Below are positions 33,224 through 44,044 of a stretch of 64,000 bases of DNA, piece after piece; position 1 is the stretch's first letter, and each line of letters starts with the position of its first letter. The position numbers were made by a program, and so were the translations under genes. Below the pieces are notes generated by a model. It saw nothing but the letters and a program-made list of their open reading frames with translations, was not told the origin of the DNA and did no database searches. The DNA comes from Limnanthes douglasii subsp. nivea (lineage: Eukaryota; Streptophyta; Magnoliopsida; Brassicales; Limnanthaceae): positions 323,170,250 through 323,234,249 of the forward strand of contig JAUPFV010000001.1 of assembly GCA_036936605.1 (NCBI GenBank), in the 5' to 3' direction.

Positions 33224-36179
33224 ATGCAGGGTCAAGAAGCTTTCGGGTCTACTCAAAATCAACACCGAATCATCAAAATCGGCTCCGATGATGTCGATCG
33301 TAAGGTATTCTCTTAAAAAAAGCATGATCAATTTTGTACCCTTTAAAGTTTTGATGTCAAAGAGAGATACAGAAACTCTACGTATAGTATACCCATGTAA
33401 CTGCTCAATCAAAATGTACGATAGATTTTACAATTTCGCTTAAATTTTGAGTTGAGAGATAGAGAGAAAGAGATAAATGTGATTTCTAACTAAAAATGTA
33501 TGATCGTTGTTATGAACTTTCAAATTTTGATTTTTTAAGAGAAGAGTAAGCGTTTTACAACTTCTGAAGCTTTAGTTTTAGAGACATAGAGATTAAAGCA
33601 GTCATGTGTACTCTGCTCCTATTACTGAATAAAAGTGTATGATAGTGTTGTGCACCTTTATATTATATTATCATAAAGAGTGCCTGTTACTTACTATAAT
33701 TTGTGGTTTTGCCTTATTTGAAACCTAGATTGCGAATAGAAGGGTCAAAGATGTTGAAGTTTGTGTTCCAATAGCTTATGGATCAATCTCTTTCCATCTT
33801 GGTCGAAAAGCAAGCGAGTAAGTTTCATTTTGTTTACATTTTTTTGTGTCTTGTTTTTCTTTTTTGCTTATAAAGTTGATGTGATTTGCAAACTAGGACT
33901 CAGACGCATAAATGGACAGTATACATTCGCGGGGCAACAAATGAGAATCTTGGTGTGGTGATAAAGCGAGTTAAGTTCGAGTTACATCCTAGTTTTAAGA
34001 ACCCTGTTCGCATTGTTGAATCACCTCCGTTTGAATTATCGGAATGCGGGTGGGGTGAATTTGACATCAGAATCACTGTTTACTTTCATAACGATGGCTG
34101 TGATAAGCAAGTGGAGTTGTAAGTTTTGATTTCAAAGGTTTTTTCTTCGGTATTTTGATATTCGGGGTTGTTTGGGGTCTAACTTATTAAGCTAAAAAAC
34201 TAGCTTAAAGTAAGTTCGTATTTACGTGAAATCATAGATTGTTTGGTGTATTGAAGAAAATAAACTTGATAAGTTAAAGGTGAGAACTAAAGAACGTGCT
34301 TCTTATGAAAACAATATGTACTTTTTTGCTTTCTAGGCCTTTTGTTTTTAATAGCTTAAAAAACTAGTTTTTTTAGACACTAAAGGGTCAGACCAACCAA
34401 ACAGACTGTTTGCTGATAACCTTCAAAAGTTGATGAAACCAGACAACCCCAAAGTCTTGATTTATATATAGCTAATACAGATTTCGGTTTATTTCAGTTC
34501 CCATTATCTTAAATTGTATCCTGATGATGAAACCGGACCTCACTCCAACAAGAAACCTATTGTTGTCGAAACTTACAATGAAATTGTCTTTCCTGATCCA
34601 TCTGAGAATTTCCTCGCTCGTGTTCAGAATCATCCGGCTGCAGTTATCTCCAAGTTAGGCAATGCCTTTGATTTGCCAGCCTCGGGTAATTTAATTTGGT
34701 TTTTTCTTTAAGGTGATTTTTTTTTAGTTCTTTTTCCCCTTGAAGAGTTGTCTTATTTTTGCTCCGATCTTTTAAGAGAGAAAGGGAGAGAGGTGGTGAA
34801 TGCAATACGTGTATGTAAATGCTATATGAGAATATATGATCAATTTCAACCCTTGAACTTTTGATTTTCTTAGAGAGATATATTCTGATGTGTGAACTTT
34901 ATGTGATAGCTAAACCAAAATGTATGATCGGTTTTATAACTTTGGACGCTACGACTTTTTGGAGGGAGTGAGGGATGTAGATTGTCACATGTGTACTCAT
35001 GTCATTGATAACCCCAAATGTATGATCAATTTTGCAACTGATTAAATTCTTAATCTTAAGGGAGATAGGTGGAGGTTGTCATATGTGGACTCAATACAAT
35101 TATTTAATGAAAATGTATGTTCAAGTTTAAGACATTTTTCTAGAGTGAGAAAGATAAAGGTTGTGCTATATGTACTCGATATGTTAAAGTTTCTTGCTTG
35201 TTATTGAAGTTTTATGTGACAATTGATTTTTTCACAGAACCAGTTCATCATACCTGTGAGACAGGAACGGGAGATACTAAAGATCATTCACTTAATCAGT
35301 GGTTTATGAATTTCTCTGAAGCCGACGAGTTGCTAAAACTCACTGGAGCTCGGCAACAGGTTCTGTTTTTATTTTATACTACTGGTCTTCTACTTGCTTA
35401 ATTTAGAGCTGGCAAAAATTTGGTTCTGGGCTGGACAAATTTTTGTACTAAATGGTAGTCTGTCAAACCCGAATCTGAATTATATATGTATGTCCAAAAC
35501 CAAATCCAGTTTTGATTTATACAACTTGGAGCCAACTTAGTTAACTGTATCCCACCGAGTTTCAACCTACACTAATTTGATTTTTTAGTATTTTATATTT
35601 TGTACCCGATTTAAGAGTCCGACCCAGATCATGACCTAAATCAGTTACTTGAAATACCCAGATTTGACTGGTTTGTTCGAATGTTCGAACCCGAACCCAA
35701 ATCACTTGTTTATTGAAGGTGGCAGAAATCGAATCAGAAGTCAGATAAACATGTGTGGTAAATAGCAGTCTGGCAGACCCGGTCCTGAGTTTTTAACACA
35801 TATGTATCCAAAACCAAACCTGGTTTGATATGTATACCCTGGAACCAACCTGGTCAATCGGATTTGACCTGGTTTCAACTTATTTCATTCAGAATTTTAT
35901 CATATAAATTTTGAATTTCGTAAGTATTCTTTTTGGTACTGTATCTGGAATGTCTGGTCTAGATCATGATCACTTATCAATACCTAAAATCTGACCCTTT
36001 TTTCCATCTAAGAGCACTTTTCTTTTGAAGTTATATAACGGAGAACTATTATTAACCCAATAATCTTTGCATAACTTCAGGTTCAAGCTCACATTGCGAA
36101 GCTAAAGAGACAGTTGAGCATGATAGAAGGGCCATCTCGCGAGTCGAATCCAGTCAACAGTTACTACGATTATAAATGA
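33224..36179 (+). CDS. TAF14B: YEATS-domain protein, YAF9/GAS41/TAF14b type
   Basis: Six GT-AG exons: 33224-33304, 33729-33817, 33897-34118, 34498-34685, 35238-35359 and 36081-36179, giving 239 aa. After a short N-terminus ([14 protein letters not shown]) the YEATS domain spans about residues 33-165: [53 protein letters not shown] and [16 protein letters not shown] domains read acylated histone lysines. The family serves the SWR1 (H2A.Z deposition) and NuA4 acetyltransferase complexes in the nucleus. A C-terminal coiled coil ([25 protein letters not shown]) matches the family's complex-binding end. All junctions keep frame, so it looks functional. Intron 5 contains a duplication. Confidence 0.95.
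35405..35990. repeat. Imperfect tandem duplication inside intron 5 of the YEATS gene, about 300 bp x 2
   Basis: GGCA-AAA..., TAAATGGTAGTCTGTCAAACCC, CAAAACCAAATCC... and GATCATGA recur in the same order at about 35410-35640 and about 35720-35970, with many differences. Confidence 0.65.
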
Positions 36180-36489
36180 TGTATATTTTACTCGAACATG
36201 CCAAAACTAATATGTAAATCCAGCGTTTATCTTGGTTCTGCTATCTTACATTTTCAGTTTGTAGTTTTATTTTTTGGTGAAAAAAAAGATTTATGGATTA
36301 AGAAAAACTTAAGAGCTGTGTAGCTGAAACTTTGTCCAGAGTTCTTGTTGAACTAGATTCGTCTGTACTTGACTTGGATTAGAATCAACGGAGTTCGCAT
36401 CTGAAAACAAAAGGATAGGTTGTGGAAATTCTTTGTTATTTTTGTTTTCAATATATATATTAAATTGTTGTTGTTAATATAATTTTTTT

Positions 36490-36500
36490 AAAATCAAAAC

Positions 36501-36537
<37 letters not shown>

Positions 36538-36621
36538 CAAATAACCTTCCAGACAATATTACTAATTTTTTTGGTGTCCACTTAATTTAAATTGACTCTC
36601 AAATTGGAAATGTTAAAATCA
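36490..36621. repeat. (TA)n microsatellite and first copy of a duplicated flank
   Basis: (TA)n at about 36503-36532 is followed by AATAACAAATAACCTTCCAG. The latter recurs downstream of the large MULE at about 44146-44175, so the target site was already a tandem duplication before the MULE landed in its second copy. Confidence 0.75.
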
Positions 36622-36818
36622 AAACATTATGGGCAAGGCTATAATGGGACCCCATTTGGCTATAATGAGACCCCAATTTCAGAATTTTTTTTTCCTCAAT
36701 GTGAAATGTCGATTTTGCCCTTCACTTATAAGTCACAATTTTGAACCAAAAACCAAATTTTCTCCAACCACTCTCTAGAGCTTTCTCTCTCTAAAACTAC
36801 CTAAAATCTCTAAAAAAC

Positions 36819-39800
36819 ATGGATTTGAGTGATTGGAGTGAAGGATTCAGCTGCAACCTTGATGATTTCGCATCGGAGGAAGAAGAGCCGTTGACGGACC
36901 ATTTAGAAACCCAAAACGAGGTATTTTCCGAAATTTTTCGAGTCAGTGCGAATATAGCGCTGGTACCGCTATAAAAGTGATGAACTGCGAACTGGGGATT
37001 CGCAGTTCGTGCCAAATTGCGAACTTCCCGTTCGCGAATTCCCCAGATAGACGAACGGGCTGTTCGCAAATAAGCCTGATTCACGAACGGCCCGTTCGCG
37101 AAACAGCCAAACCCACGAACGGGTTGTTCGCAATTTAGGCTGTATTTCGAGTTTGTAGTTCGCAATTTCGCTGAATTTTCGAATTTGGAATTCGCAAAAA
37201 CGCCCTGTTTTGGAATTTATATGATCATGTAGGTATATATATGTTCTCATAAAATTGCATGAATGAACTCTGTAGGAACCCGGTCCACCGCCATGTTCGA
37301 TGGCCGATTACACGAAAGTGTTTAGTACGGACACTTATTACACCAAAGCCGATTTGGTTGATTGGGTCGAGTCCGAAAGCATAAAGCTAGGATTCATTTT
37401 GGTCCGGAGTAAAAACGACGACGGTACAAAAAGCATGAAAACTCCTAGGATGTATTTTAGGTGCGAGAGGCACGGGGTTTACAAACCTAACCCCAAACCG
37501 GGGTATGTTAAGAAGCGCCGAGAATGTTCATCGAAAAAATGCGGGTGTCCGTTCTACTTAAGAGGGAGTCCGGTCTCAGAGCTACCGGGTTATTGGAAAG
37601 TGGTTGTGCTAAACGGGAAACACAACCACGATCCATTTTTGCACTTGGACGGTCACTCTCGGGCCGCTAGACTAAAAGTCGAAGAACAATTGTTCGTTCG
37701 TAGTCAAACGGAAGTCGGTTCTCGACCGAGAGAGATATATCGCGGGTTGAAGATTAAAGACCCGCAAAATGTATCAGGCATGCGCACGATATACAACATG
37801 CGGCAAAAACATGATTTGGTTGATAAAGCGGGCAAGACCCAAATGCAATACTTGTTTACTAAGTTAAAAGAACACGAGTACTATGTTTGGGAGCGAAGTT
37901 GTGAAGCAACGGACGAGATCCTCGAGTTGTTTTTTGCACACCCTAAAAGCATCGATTTTATGCGCACGTTTCCTCAAGTTCTTATAATGGACAGCACGTA
38001 CAAGACTACAAGATATAAGATGCCTTTACTTGAAATAGTGGGCCAAACTTCGACGAAGAAGACCTTTTGTGTTGCTTTTGTTTTTTTGAGTTCCGAGAAA
38101 CAAGAGAATTACACTTGGGGGTTGAGTATTCTAAAGATGGTGTTGACGAACAACAAGTGCCCATTTCCTAACATCATTGTCACCGATAGGGAGTTGGCTT
38201 TAATGAATGCTATAGACGATATATTTCCGGACGCAACTCATATGTTATGCACTTGGCATATTGGTAAGAACGTCACCTCTTACGCTAGAAAAGTTTTACC
38301 GAATGTGGAAATGGCCGATGAGTTCGGGGAATATTACCAAAGGGTAGCCTATTCGGCCACGCTCGAAGACTATAACAAAAACCTTGCCGATATGCACCAC
38401 ACTTTCGCATTTTGTCCATTGGCTCTCGACTACGTTATGAAGCAATGGATTGACGAATATGGACACAAATTCCTCAACATTCACACGAACAAATTTAAAC
38501 ACTTTGGCAACCAAACTAGCAACCGGTGAGTTATATTTCCTTCTCCACCCATTTTTTAAAAATATAAAGTGTTAGTAGTCTAATGTATTTTATCTCATGT
38601 TGTAGGGCGGAGAGTGCTCACTCTAGCCTCAAGCGGGCAATTGGTAGTAGTCTATGCACGTTCGAACAATTTTGGAAACATGTTCATGCGCACCTATCCG
38701 CTCAACACTCTAACATTTTCGAGTCATTCGAGCGTAGTAGGTATCGTCCAAGAAACTCAACTAGGGGGCCTAACAAAACCATCTACAAGGATGTCAAAGG
38801 TGAGCTTTCATCTCAAGCCATTGAACTAATAGAAGAAAATCTCGCAAAGTCCATGAAAATATGGTTCACACCCGGAGTGTGTGGGTGTGTTATTAGGACA
38901 ACTCATAATTTACCATGTGCATGCGAATTAGCTTTGATTTATAAAGAAGGAAGGGCGGTTAGAAAAGATGAGTGTGATGTCTATTGGAGTACGTTAAGGA
39001 TCAAACCTAATGAGGAGTTTGATACCGAAGACGAGCTCACTCGAAAAATCTCCTTAATAGGTAGCACCATCCGCGGTTACGGGCAACACATCCAAGACCA
39101 CATTATAAATAGGATGATGCAAATCCTAGATCCCGCTAGAAGTCATGTTTTGGAACCTAAGGAGCCGGTTGTTACTAAGGGTAGGAAAAAAGCCGGTCGG
39201 GACAAATCAACTCAACGGGACCCTAGCGAGTGGGAATACGATGGAAGTCTAGGCGCTAGCACTCCCGGCACGATAGGTAGCACGGCTGCATTTCTAGCGC
39301 CAAAAGCCAAGACGAAAGAAAAAGCGAAAGCCAAGGCTAAACCGAAGAAAGATAAAGTGCCTCGACCGAAAAAATCATCAAAGGGCAAAGATTTTAGCGG
39401 GTACGAGAGTTGGTTTCCTAGCTATTTGCATGACTACATTTCTAGCGTCGAAGACGTCTCTCCCGACGGTAATTGCGGATTCCGAGCCGTTGCTTTGACG
39501 GTATACGGTAAATCCGATTCATGGGACCAAGTTAGAAGAGATTTGATCGGCGAATTGCAAAACGAACGTGAGCTATGGGAGAGAGTGTTTGATGGATCAC
39601 AAGGTGTAGATAACCTTGTGAGAAGGTTGAACGTGTTCGAATTGTATGGTTCAGGTACTAGGCATTGGATGACGTTACCCGATTTAGGGTTAGTGATAGC
39701 CACTAGATACCAATGTGTCGTATACCACATTTCACTCCACCAATCGTACACTTATCTACCTCTACGTGGTGTGCCTCCTCGATCATGTCCTAGCCTCGAA

Positions 39801-40102
39801 ATTGGTATAGGTTTCGTTCATGGTAACCATTTTGTCAAAGTAAGTTTACTAAAGTGTGTTTCAATGTTATATATTATTTTCGTGACCAAATATTTATCTA
39901 CCTTTTATTTGTGTAGGTTTCGTTGGATGGACCACTTCCGGAAATATATCCTACTTGGTATCCCTTTCGTACGGATCATGAAGTGACCGGTTGGGCAATA
40001 CCGCTCGACAAGAGATTGAACAAACATAACCAAATCAAGCCCGCGCAACCATCGACCGCACACGAAGAGCCACCACGTATCTTCGATTTGAATGAAGACT
40101 AA
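36819..40102 (+). CDS. MULE transposase with FAR1-type zinc finger and C-terminal OTU protease domain
   Basis: Four GT-AG exons (36819-36920, 37276-38525, 38606-39839, 39917-40102) join in frame to 923 aa. Order: acidic N-terminus (1-34); FAR1/WRKY-like finger at about 95-155 (YFRCERHG, KKCGCPFY, GKHNHDP); MULE DDE core with Asp273 (LIMDSTYK), Asp338 (IVTDRELALMNA), CTWH at 359-362 and Glu453 (NRAESAHSSLKR); SWIM-like finger at about 543-558 (CGCV...CAC); Lys-rich linker 680-710; OTU-type domain about 715-870 with Asp738, Cys741 (SPDGNCGFRA) and His859 (GNHFVKV). It should cut and join the element's ends; the OTU part may deubiquitinate. All candidate catalytic residues are present. It starts at ATGGATTTGAG, an exon also preserved in the small MULE. 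Confidence 0.93.
36970..37205. repeat. Cluster of TTCGCAA/GAACGGG palindromic motifs in transposase intron 1
   Basis: TTCGC/GCGAA occurs about a dozen times, often as hairpins such as CGAACGGGCTGTTCG and CGAACGGCCCGTTCG. Related clusters lie at 40320-40500 and 43430-43640, and a sparse one at 14995-15090 in the small MULE. Candidate transposase-binding or methylation-targeted subterminal repeats. Confidence 0.75.
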
Positions 40103-40500
40103 TAATTTTATTTTGCATTACGTGTTTAACCGAACTCCGTTGTGTCTACGAATATTTTTAGAACTTTCACTTCGTTTTGTAATCGATACTCCCACGTTTT
40201 ATTTATTTTTAAAATTCCATTAGTTATAATTGTTGTAAAAACAAGTTGCACACCACAAATAATATGGTAGTTCCCCAAAAAATTACAATTTTATCCAAAA
40301 AAGTGTGAAAAAATTTAAAAATTCGGCCCAGTGGCGGTTTTGCGAACTTTGAACGCGTGATTTTGGCCAAATTGCGAACTCCCACCACTACGATTTGGCA
40401 AAATCGCGAAGTGGGTGTTCGCAAATTGGCCCAATTTGATGGGCCTGCATTCGCAAATCCGGCGTTTTACAAGCACCCGTGTTCGCAATGCCCTCTGTAA
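40103..40500 (+). other. Transposase 3' flank with TTCGC motif cluster
   Basis: After the stop codon come about 100 bp that may carry the 3' UTR, then a motif cluster (40325-40495) with GCGAACT, TTCGCAA and GCGAAGTGGGTGTTCGC. No gene. Confidence 0.55.
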
Positions 40501-40509
40501 AAATTGTTT

Positions 40510-41010
40510 TTTCAACTTTTTGTGACCTTCCCGACTCCTAAACTTAGTTTTTTTTCAACCAACATCAAACATTAGTCAAGTGGCTCTAATGATTTGAATT
40601 TTGCGGAAAAAAAAAAAAAAAAAAAAAAACTCAAAGAAGTTATAAAAACTACATCAAACTAGCCTAAAATGGTCTAATTCTGTGACCTTCCCGACTCCTA
40701 AACTTAATTTTTTTTCAACCAACATCAAACATTAGTCAAGTGGCTCTAATGATTTGAATTTTGCGGAAAAAAAAAAAAAAAAAAAAACTCAAAGAAGTTA
40801 TAAAAACTACATCAAACTAGCCTAAAATGGTCTAATTCTGTAACCTTCTCGACTCCAGAACTTAAATTTTTTTTAACCAACATCAAACATTAGTCAAGTG
40901 GCCCTAATGATTTGAATTTTGCGGAGAAAAAAAAAAAAACTCAAAAAAGTTAAAAAAAACTACATCAAAGTAGCCTAAAATGGTCTAATTCTGTGACCTT
41001 CCCGACTACA
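40510..41010. repeat. Tandem repeat, about 160-bp unit, three copies plus a partial
   Basis: Each unit begins TGTGACCTTCCCGACTCC, passes through CAACATCAAACATTAGTCAA and a poly-A tract of changing length, and ends AGCCTAAAATGGTCTAATTC. Starts at about 40522, 40681, 40840 and 40993. It separates the transposase gene from the accessory genes. Confidence 0.92.
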
Positions 41011-41238
41011 AAACTAAATTTATTTTGAACTGAATTTTTTTAAAACCTTTATTATTAACTGTGATTTGAAGTATAAGATAAGATATATGAACCGACTAAA
41101 ACCTACTTAAAAGTAGGATAACGTTGTCAGACATGTAAGGATAACGTAATCTGGATGGGCGACTAATGTGGTGACACATAATATATACAAAAATACACAC
41201 ATATAGAAATTAATTATTACAACCCACGTTCTTCAAAT

Positions 41239-41309
41239 AAGGGTCTCATTATAGCGAAAAACAACATTGCATTCGAAATAGTATGGATTGCGCTATAATG
41301 AGACCTCAT
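41239..41309. repeat. Internal inverted TIR fragments
   Basis: GGGTCTCATTATAGCG at about 41240 and CGCTATAATGAGACC at about 41292 are inverted copies of the terminal TATAATGAGACCC block and face away from each other like the ends of two adjoining elements, about 35 bp apart. Confidence 0.8.
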
Positions 41310-41434
41310 CCAAATACTAAACGCCCACCAAAATTGACTCGCCTCCTATAAAATGGGACATATAATCTAACAAAATACGACACTTTTGCAACCTACCGCA
41401 CGAACGAAAATTTAAAACTCGTTAACGTGTACGT

Positions 41435-41809
41435 ATGGAGTTTACGGCGGACGAAGATTACCACATGCTCCGAGCTGTGAAGATTGCACGCGAGATACTG
41501 GGGGAAGATACAAGCGATCAGTTTTTCGAGCGTGTGCTATGTACGATGTATATGAACTACGGTCGTTTCGGTACAAGAGGTGTCGTTATACGTACTCGTG
41601 AGCAGATCAAAAGCAGATACAATTTTTGCAAGCCAATACAGCATCTGTGTTTCTTGCCATCGCTTATTAAGCGAGAAGCAGCCTCTGTTTGGAACCTAAC
41701 CTTGATAGACTACATCACAAGGGATATGGTAGCATTTCTAGAGGACAAAATAATTGCAAGGGGTGAAGTGGATGATGTGGAATACAAACTTAGACACGAC
41801 TACGACTAA
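41435..41809 (+). CDS. Small MULE-borne protein A, SANT/Myb-like (unknown function)
   Basis: Single open frame of 124 codons starting MEFTADEDYHMLRAVKIA, acidic C-terminus EYKLRHDYD. About 69 of the first 107 residues match protein B (42516-42139), with no gaps. The pattern FTxxEDYHxLxAVK, then FFExVL, then RTREQIKSRYNFCKP is reminiscent of SANT/Myb-like or trihelix DNA-binding domains, which often accompany plant transposases. This is inference from spacing, not a firm family match. Conservation of a whole frame between two diverged copies implies it has been under coding constraint. It lies just right of the internal TIR fragments and converges on protein B. Confidence 0.72.
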   Translation: MEFTADEDYHMLRAVKIAREILGEDTSDQFFERVLCTMYMNYGRFGTRGVVIRTREQIKSRYNFCKPIQHLCFLPSLIKREAASVWNLTLIDYITRDMVAFLEDKIIARGEVDDVEYKLRHDYD

Positions 41810-42138
41810 GCCTTCCACTTATGCAGTGTTACGTATTACTGTTTGTTGTCTTATTATCAGTTGTTGTTTGTAGTTTGTAGTTGTGATTTTCGTATTACTG
41901 TTTGTTGTTTGAAGTTGTCAATTTCCTTATCAGTTGTTGTTTGAAGTTATTGCTCTCTTATCACTGGTTTTTTTTTTGAGGTGTGACTTTTTAATTAGTT
42001 GTTGTTTGAAGTAGCGGGTACCAAAAAACTGTCTACAAAACTAGGTAATGAAAACTTTAACAAGTTATGGCATTAAGTAAAACAAACAGACAATACAGAC
42101 ACTACCGGGTGGAAACTATTAAAAACATATCACAATGC
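41810..42138. other. Spacer between convergent small ORFs
   Basis: TTGTTGTTTGAAGTT-type repeats (about 41840-42015) fill the region between the two stop codons. It probably holds both 3' UTRs. No gene. Confidence 0.55.
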
Positions 42139-42516
42139 TCAATCGTCAAAGTCGTATCCCAAGTTGTCGTCAGACTGAATCCCCTCTTCCCTCTCAGTAA
42201 TCCTATTCTCAAGATACGCTACCATATCCTTCGTGATGTAGTCTACCACGGTCATGTTCCAGACGGTAGCTGCTTCTTGCTTAATTTTAAAAGGTAGAAA
42301 CAACAAACGATTCATTGGTTTGCAAAAAATGTATCTCTCCTTGATTTGGTCACAGTTACGCACGACAATACCTTCAGTTCCTAAACGCCCGTAGTTGTAG
42401 TACATATTACACAAGACCAGCTCGAAAAACGCTTCGCTACTATCTTCTCCCAATTCTCGGTGGGCGAGTTTCACTGCCTCGAGCAAATGGTAATCTTCAT
42501 TAGGGGTAAACTCCAT
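42139..42516 (-). CDS. Small MULE-borne protein B, paralogue of protein A
   Basis: Open frame of 125 codons (MEFTPNEDYHLLEAVKLA ... DNLGYDFDD), about two-thirds identical to protein A over its first 107 residues, with the same SANT/Myb-like spacing but RTREQIK changed to RNCDQIK. Its ATG lies only 11 nt after the stop codon of the plant mobile domain gene on the same strand, so the two may share a transcript, or an alternative splice could join them. Neither is shown by the sequence. Function unknown. Confidence 0.72.
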   Translation of the reverse strand: MEFTPNEDYHLLEAVKLAHRELGEDSSEAFFELVLCNMYYNYGRLGTEGIVVRNCDQIKERYIFCKPMNRLLFLPFKIKQEAATVWNMTVVDYITKDMVAYLENRITEREEGIQSDDNLGYDFDD

Positions 42517-42527
42517 TGGTTAAATTG

Positions 42528-43334
42528 TTACTGTTCGAATAGTGCTTCACTATCAGACATGTTCTCATCTGTATATCTACGTACCATGTACTTCTCGCGT
42601 AAAAACTGTAAACGAACAGATCTACCATTACCCCCCCTGTTACGCCCTAACTCATACCTAAGGTCATCCAAATCTATGCCTAATGCACTAGAATACCAAG
42701 CCTCACGCTGTCCATTACTAGGAAAAGACTGAACTACGAAATCATCACCTGTGACCGGGAGACCAGTGATGACGTGGACGTCGTCTAGCGTAACCGTCAT
42801 CTCACCGAAGCTAAAGTGAAAGGTGTTCGTCTCCGAATGCCACCTCTCCAGGAAGGCATCTACAAGATGAACGTTGGTATTCCAACGCTCCAACGCATCT
42901 ACCAGTGGGCCGAAACAAGTCATCATAACCTGCTCCCTTACCCTGTGCTGCCCAGCAAGACCCCACGCACGGTGGGTACCGTACATAGCGTAGGGCCGTG
43001 AGTGCCGACGAGCCTACATAAGACATAAACAAGTTAGAAATAATACAATAGAACATATAAACGTACTTTAAAACACGTCATTACTTACCTCTCCAGCAAA
43101 GACACGGTAAGCCTCGTGCTGTGCATACTCTGGATATAGACCAGGTACGTGGGGGTTCACCCTCCGAAATAACAGGTCGAATGTCTCAAACCCCTGGGAT
43201 AGAACAGGGGCCGGAGTGGAAGCGCTAGGCCTACGCCTAACGGACCGTGACCGTGACACAACGTCGGAGTGCTCTCCATCATCGCTCGAGCCTCCTGAAT
43301 GTCGAACAGGTGTGTGCTGCTGTTTGCGAGGCAT
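42528..43334 (-). CDS. Plant mobile domain (PMD, aminotransferase-like) protein, short form
   Basis: Two exons, 43334-43089 and 43013-42528, around a 75-bp GT-AG intron, give 243 aa. The start is MPRKQQHTPVRHSGG, a basic Ser-rich, likely nuclear, N-terminus. The PMD begins around VREQVMMTCFGPLVDALERW with LVDAFLERWHSETNTFHFSF, GEMTVTLDDVHVITGLPVTG and later LREKYMVRRYTDENMSD. PMD proteins (MAIN/MAIL1 in Arabidopsis) act in transposon silencing and gene expression, and PMDs are known to be carried by transposons. The usual domain is longer; here it ends at FEQ-stop, leaving roughly its N-terminal half. It may therefore be truncated or use unseen downstream exons. Confidence 0.82.
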
Positions 43335-43424
43335 GCTGAAATACAACATATAAATTATTAATAAATTTGGGATAGATAGAAACTATTTGGCAAAAAAAAA
43401 AATTTACAAAAAATATATAAACTG

Positions 43425-43645
43425 TGAAATTGCGAATTGGGGATTCGCAATTTCACCAAAATTGCGAACTCGGAATTCGCAATTTGGTGAAATTGCGAAT
43501 CCCCAATTCGCAATTTCACAAAGTCTCAGATTCTGAATTAGGTGAAATTGCGAACTGTGGCCTCGCAGCCCATGCAAAATTGCGAACTGGTCGTTCGCAA
43601 TTTTGCACGGGTTGCGAGGCCACAGTTCGCAGATCCCCATTTCCA
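43425..43645. repeat. Right subterminal TTCGCAA/TTGCGAA inverted-motif cluster
   Basis: AAATTGCGAA and TTCGCAATTT alternate, forming hairpins such as GTGAAATTGCGAATTGGGGA with its complement, and a long palindrome around 43555-43632 (GAACTGTGGCCTCGCA ... TGCGAGGCCACAGTTC). This mirrors the cluster in transposase intron 1. Confidence 0.85.
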
Positions 43646-44044
43646 GAAACAGCAGCCCCAAATTTCGATATCGAACCCAAATCCCCAAAACCCAACCCAA
43701 ATTCATCATGCATGGTACCAAAACGATCCTACTGAATCGACTAACACGAATCTGAAGTTTTTTTTCGAAAAAAACAACTAAATATACATGAAAATCCGAC
43801 TTTTTATCAAGAACACTAAACTCTAAAAATCACTAAAAATACTAAACGAAAATGCATAAAAATTACATGGATATGTAAAGGATTCGTACCTTAAGATGTT
43901 TCTGATGTTGGATTTGAGAAAACTTGCTGTTTTGATTTCGAGATTTTTGGTGAGTTTGAGAGAGAGTAGAGAGAGAAGAGAGAAAAGAGAGAAAAGAGAG
44001 AAAATGGGCTGAAAATATGGCTTTTATATCAGGGGTAAATGTGT

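Noticed and set aside
37300..40102. Host FAR1/FHY3-type transcription factor gene
   Set aside because: It lies between MULE TIRs with an exact 9-bp duplication and has a full DDE set and OTU tail, so it is a transposase, not a domesticated gene.
40085..40102. C-terminal DLN-type EAR repression motif (FDLNED)
   Set aside because: It lacks the full DLNxxP or LxLxL pattern; too short to claim.
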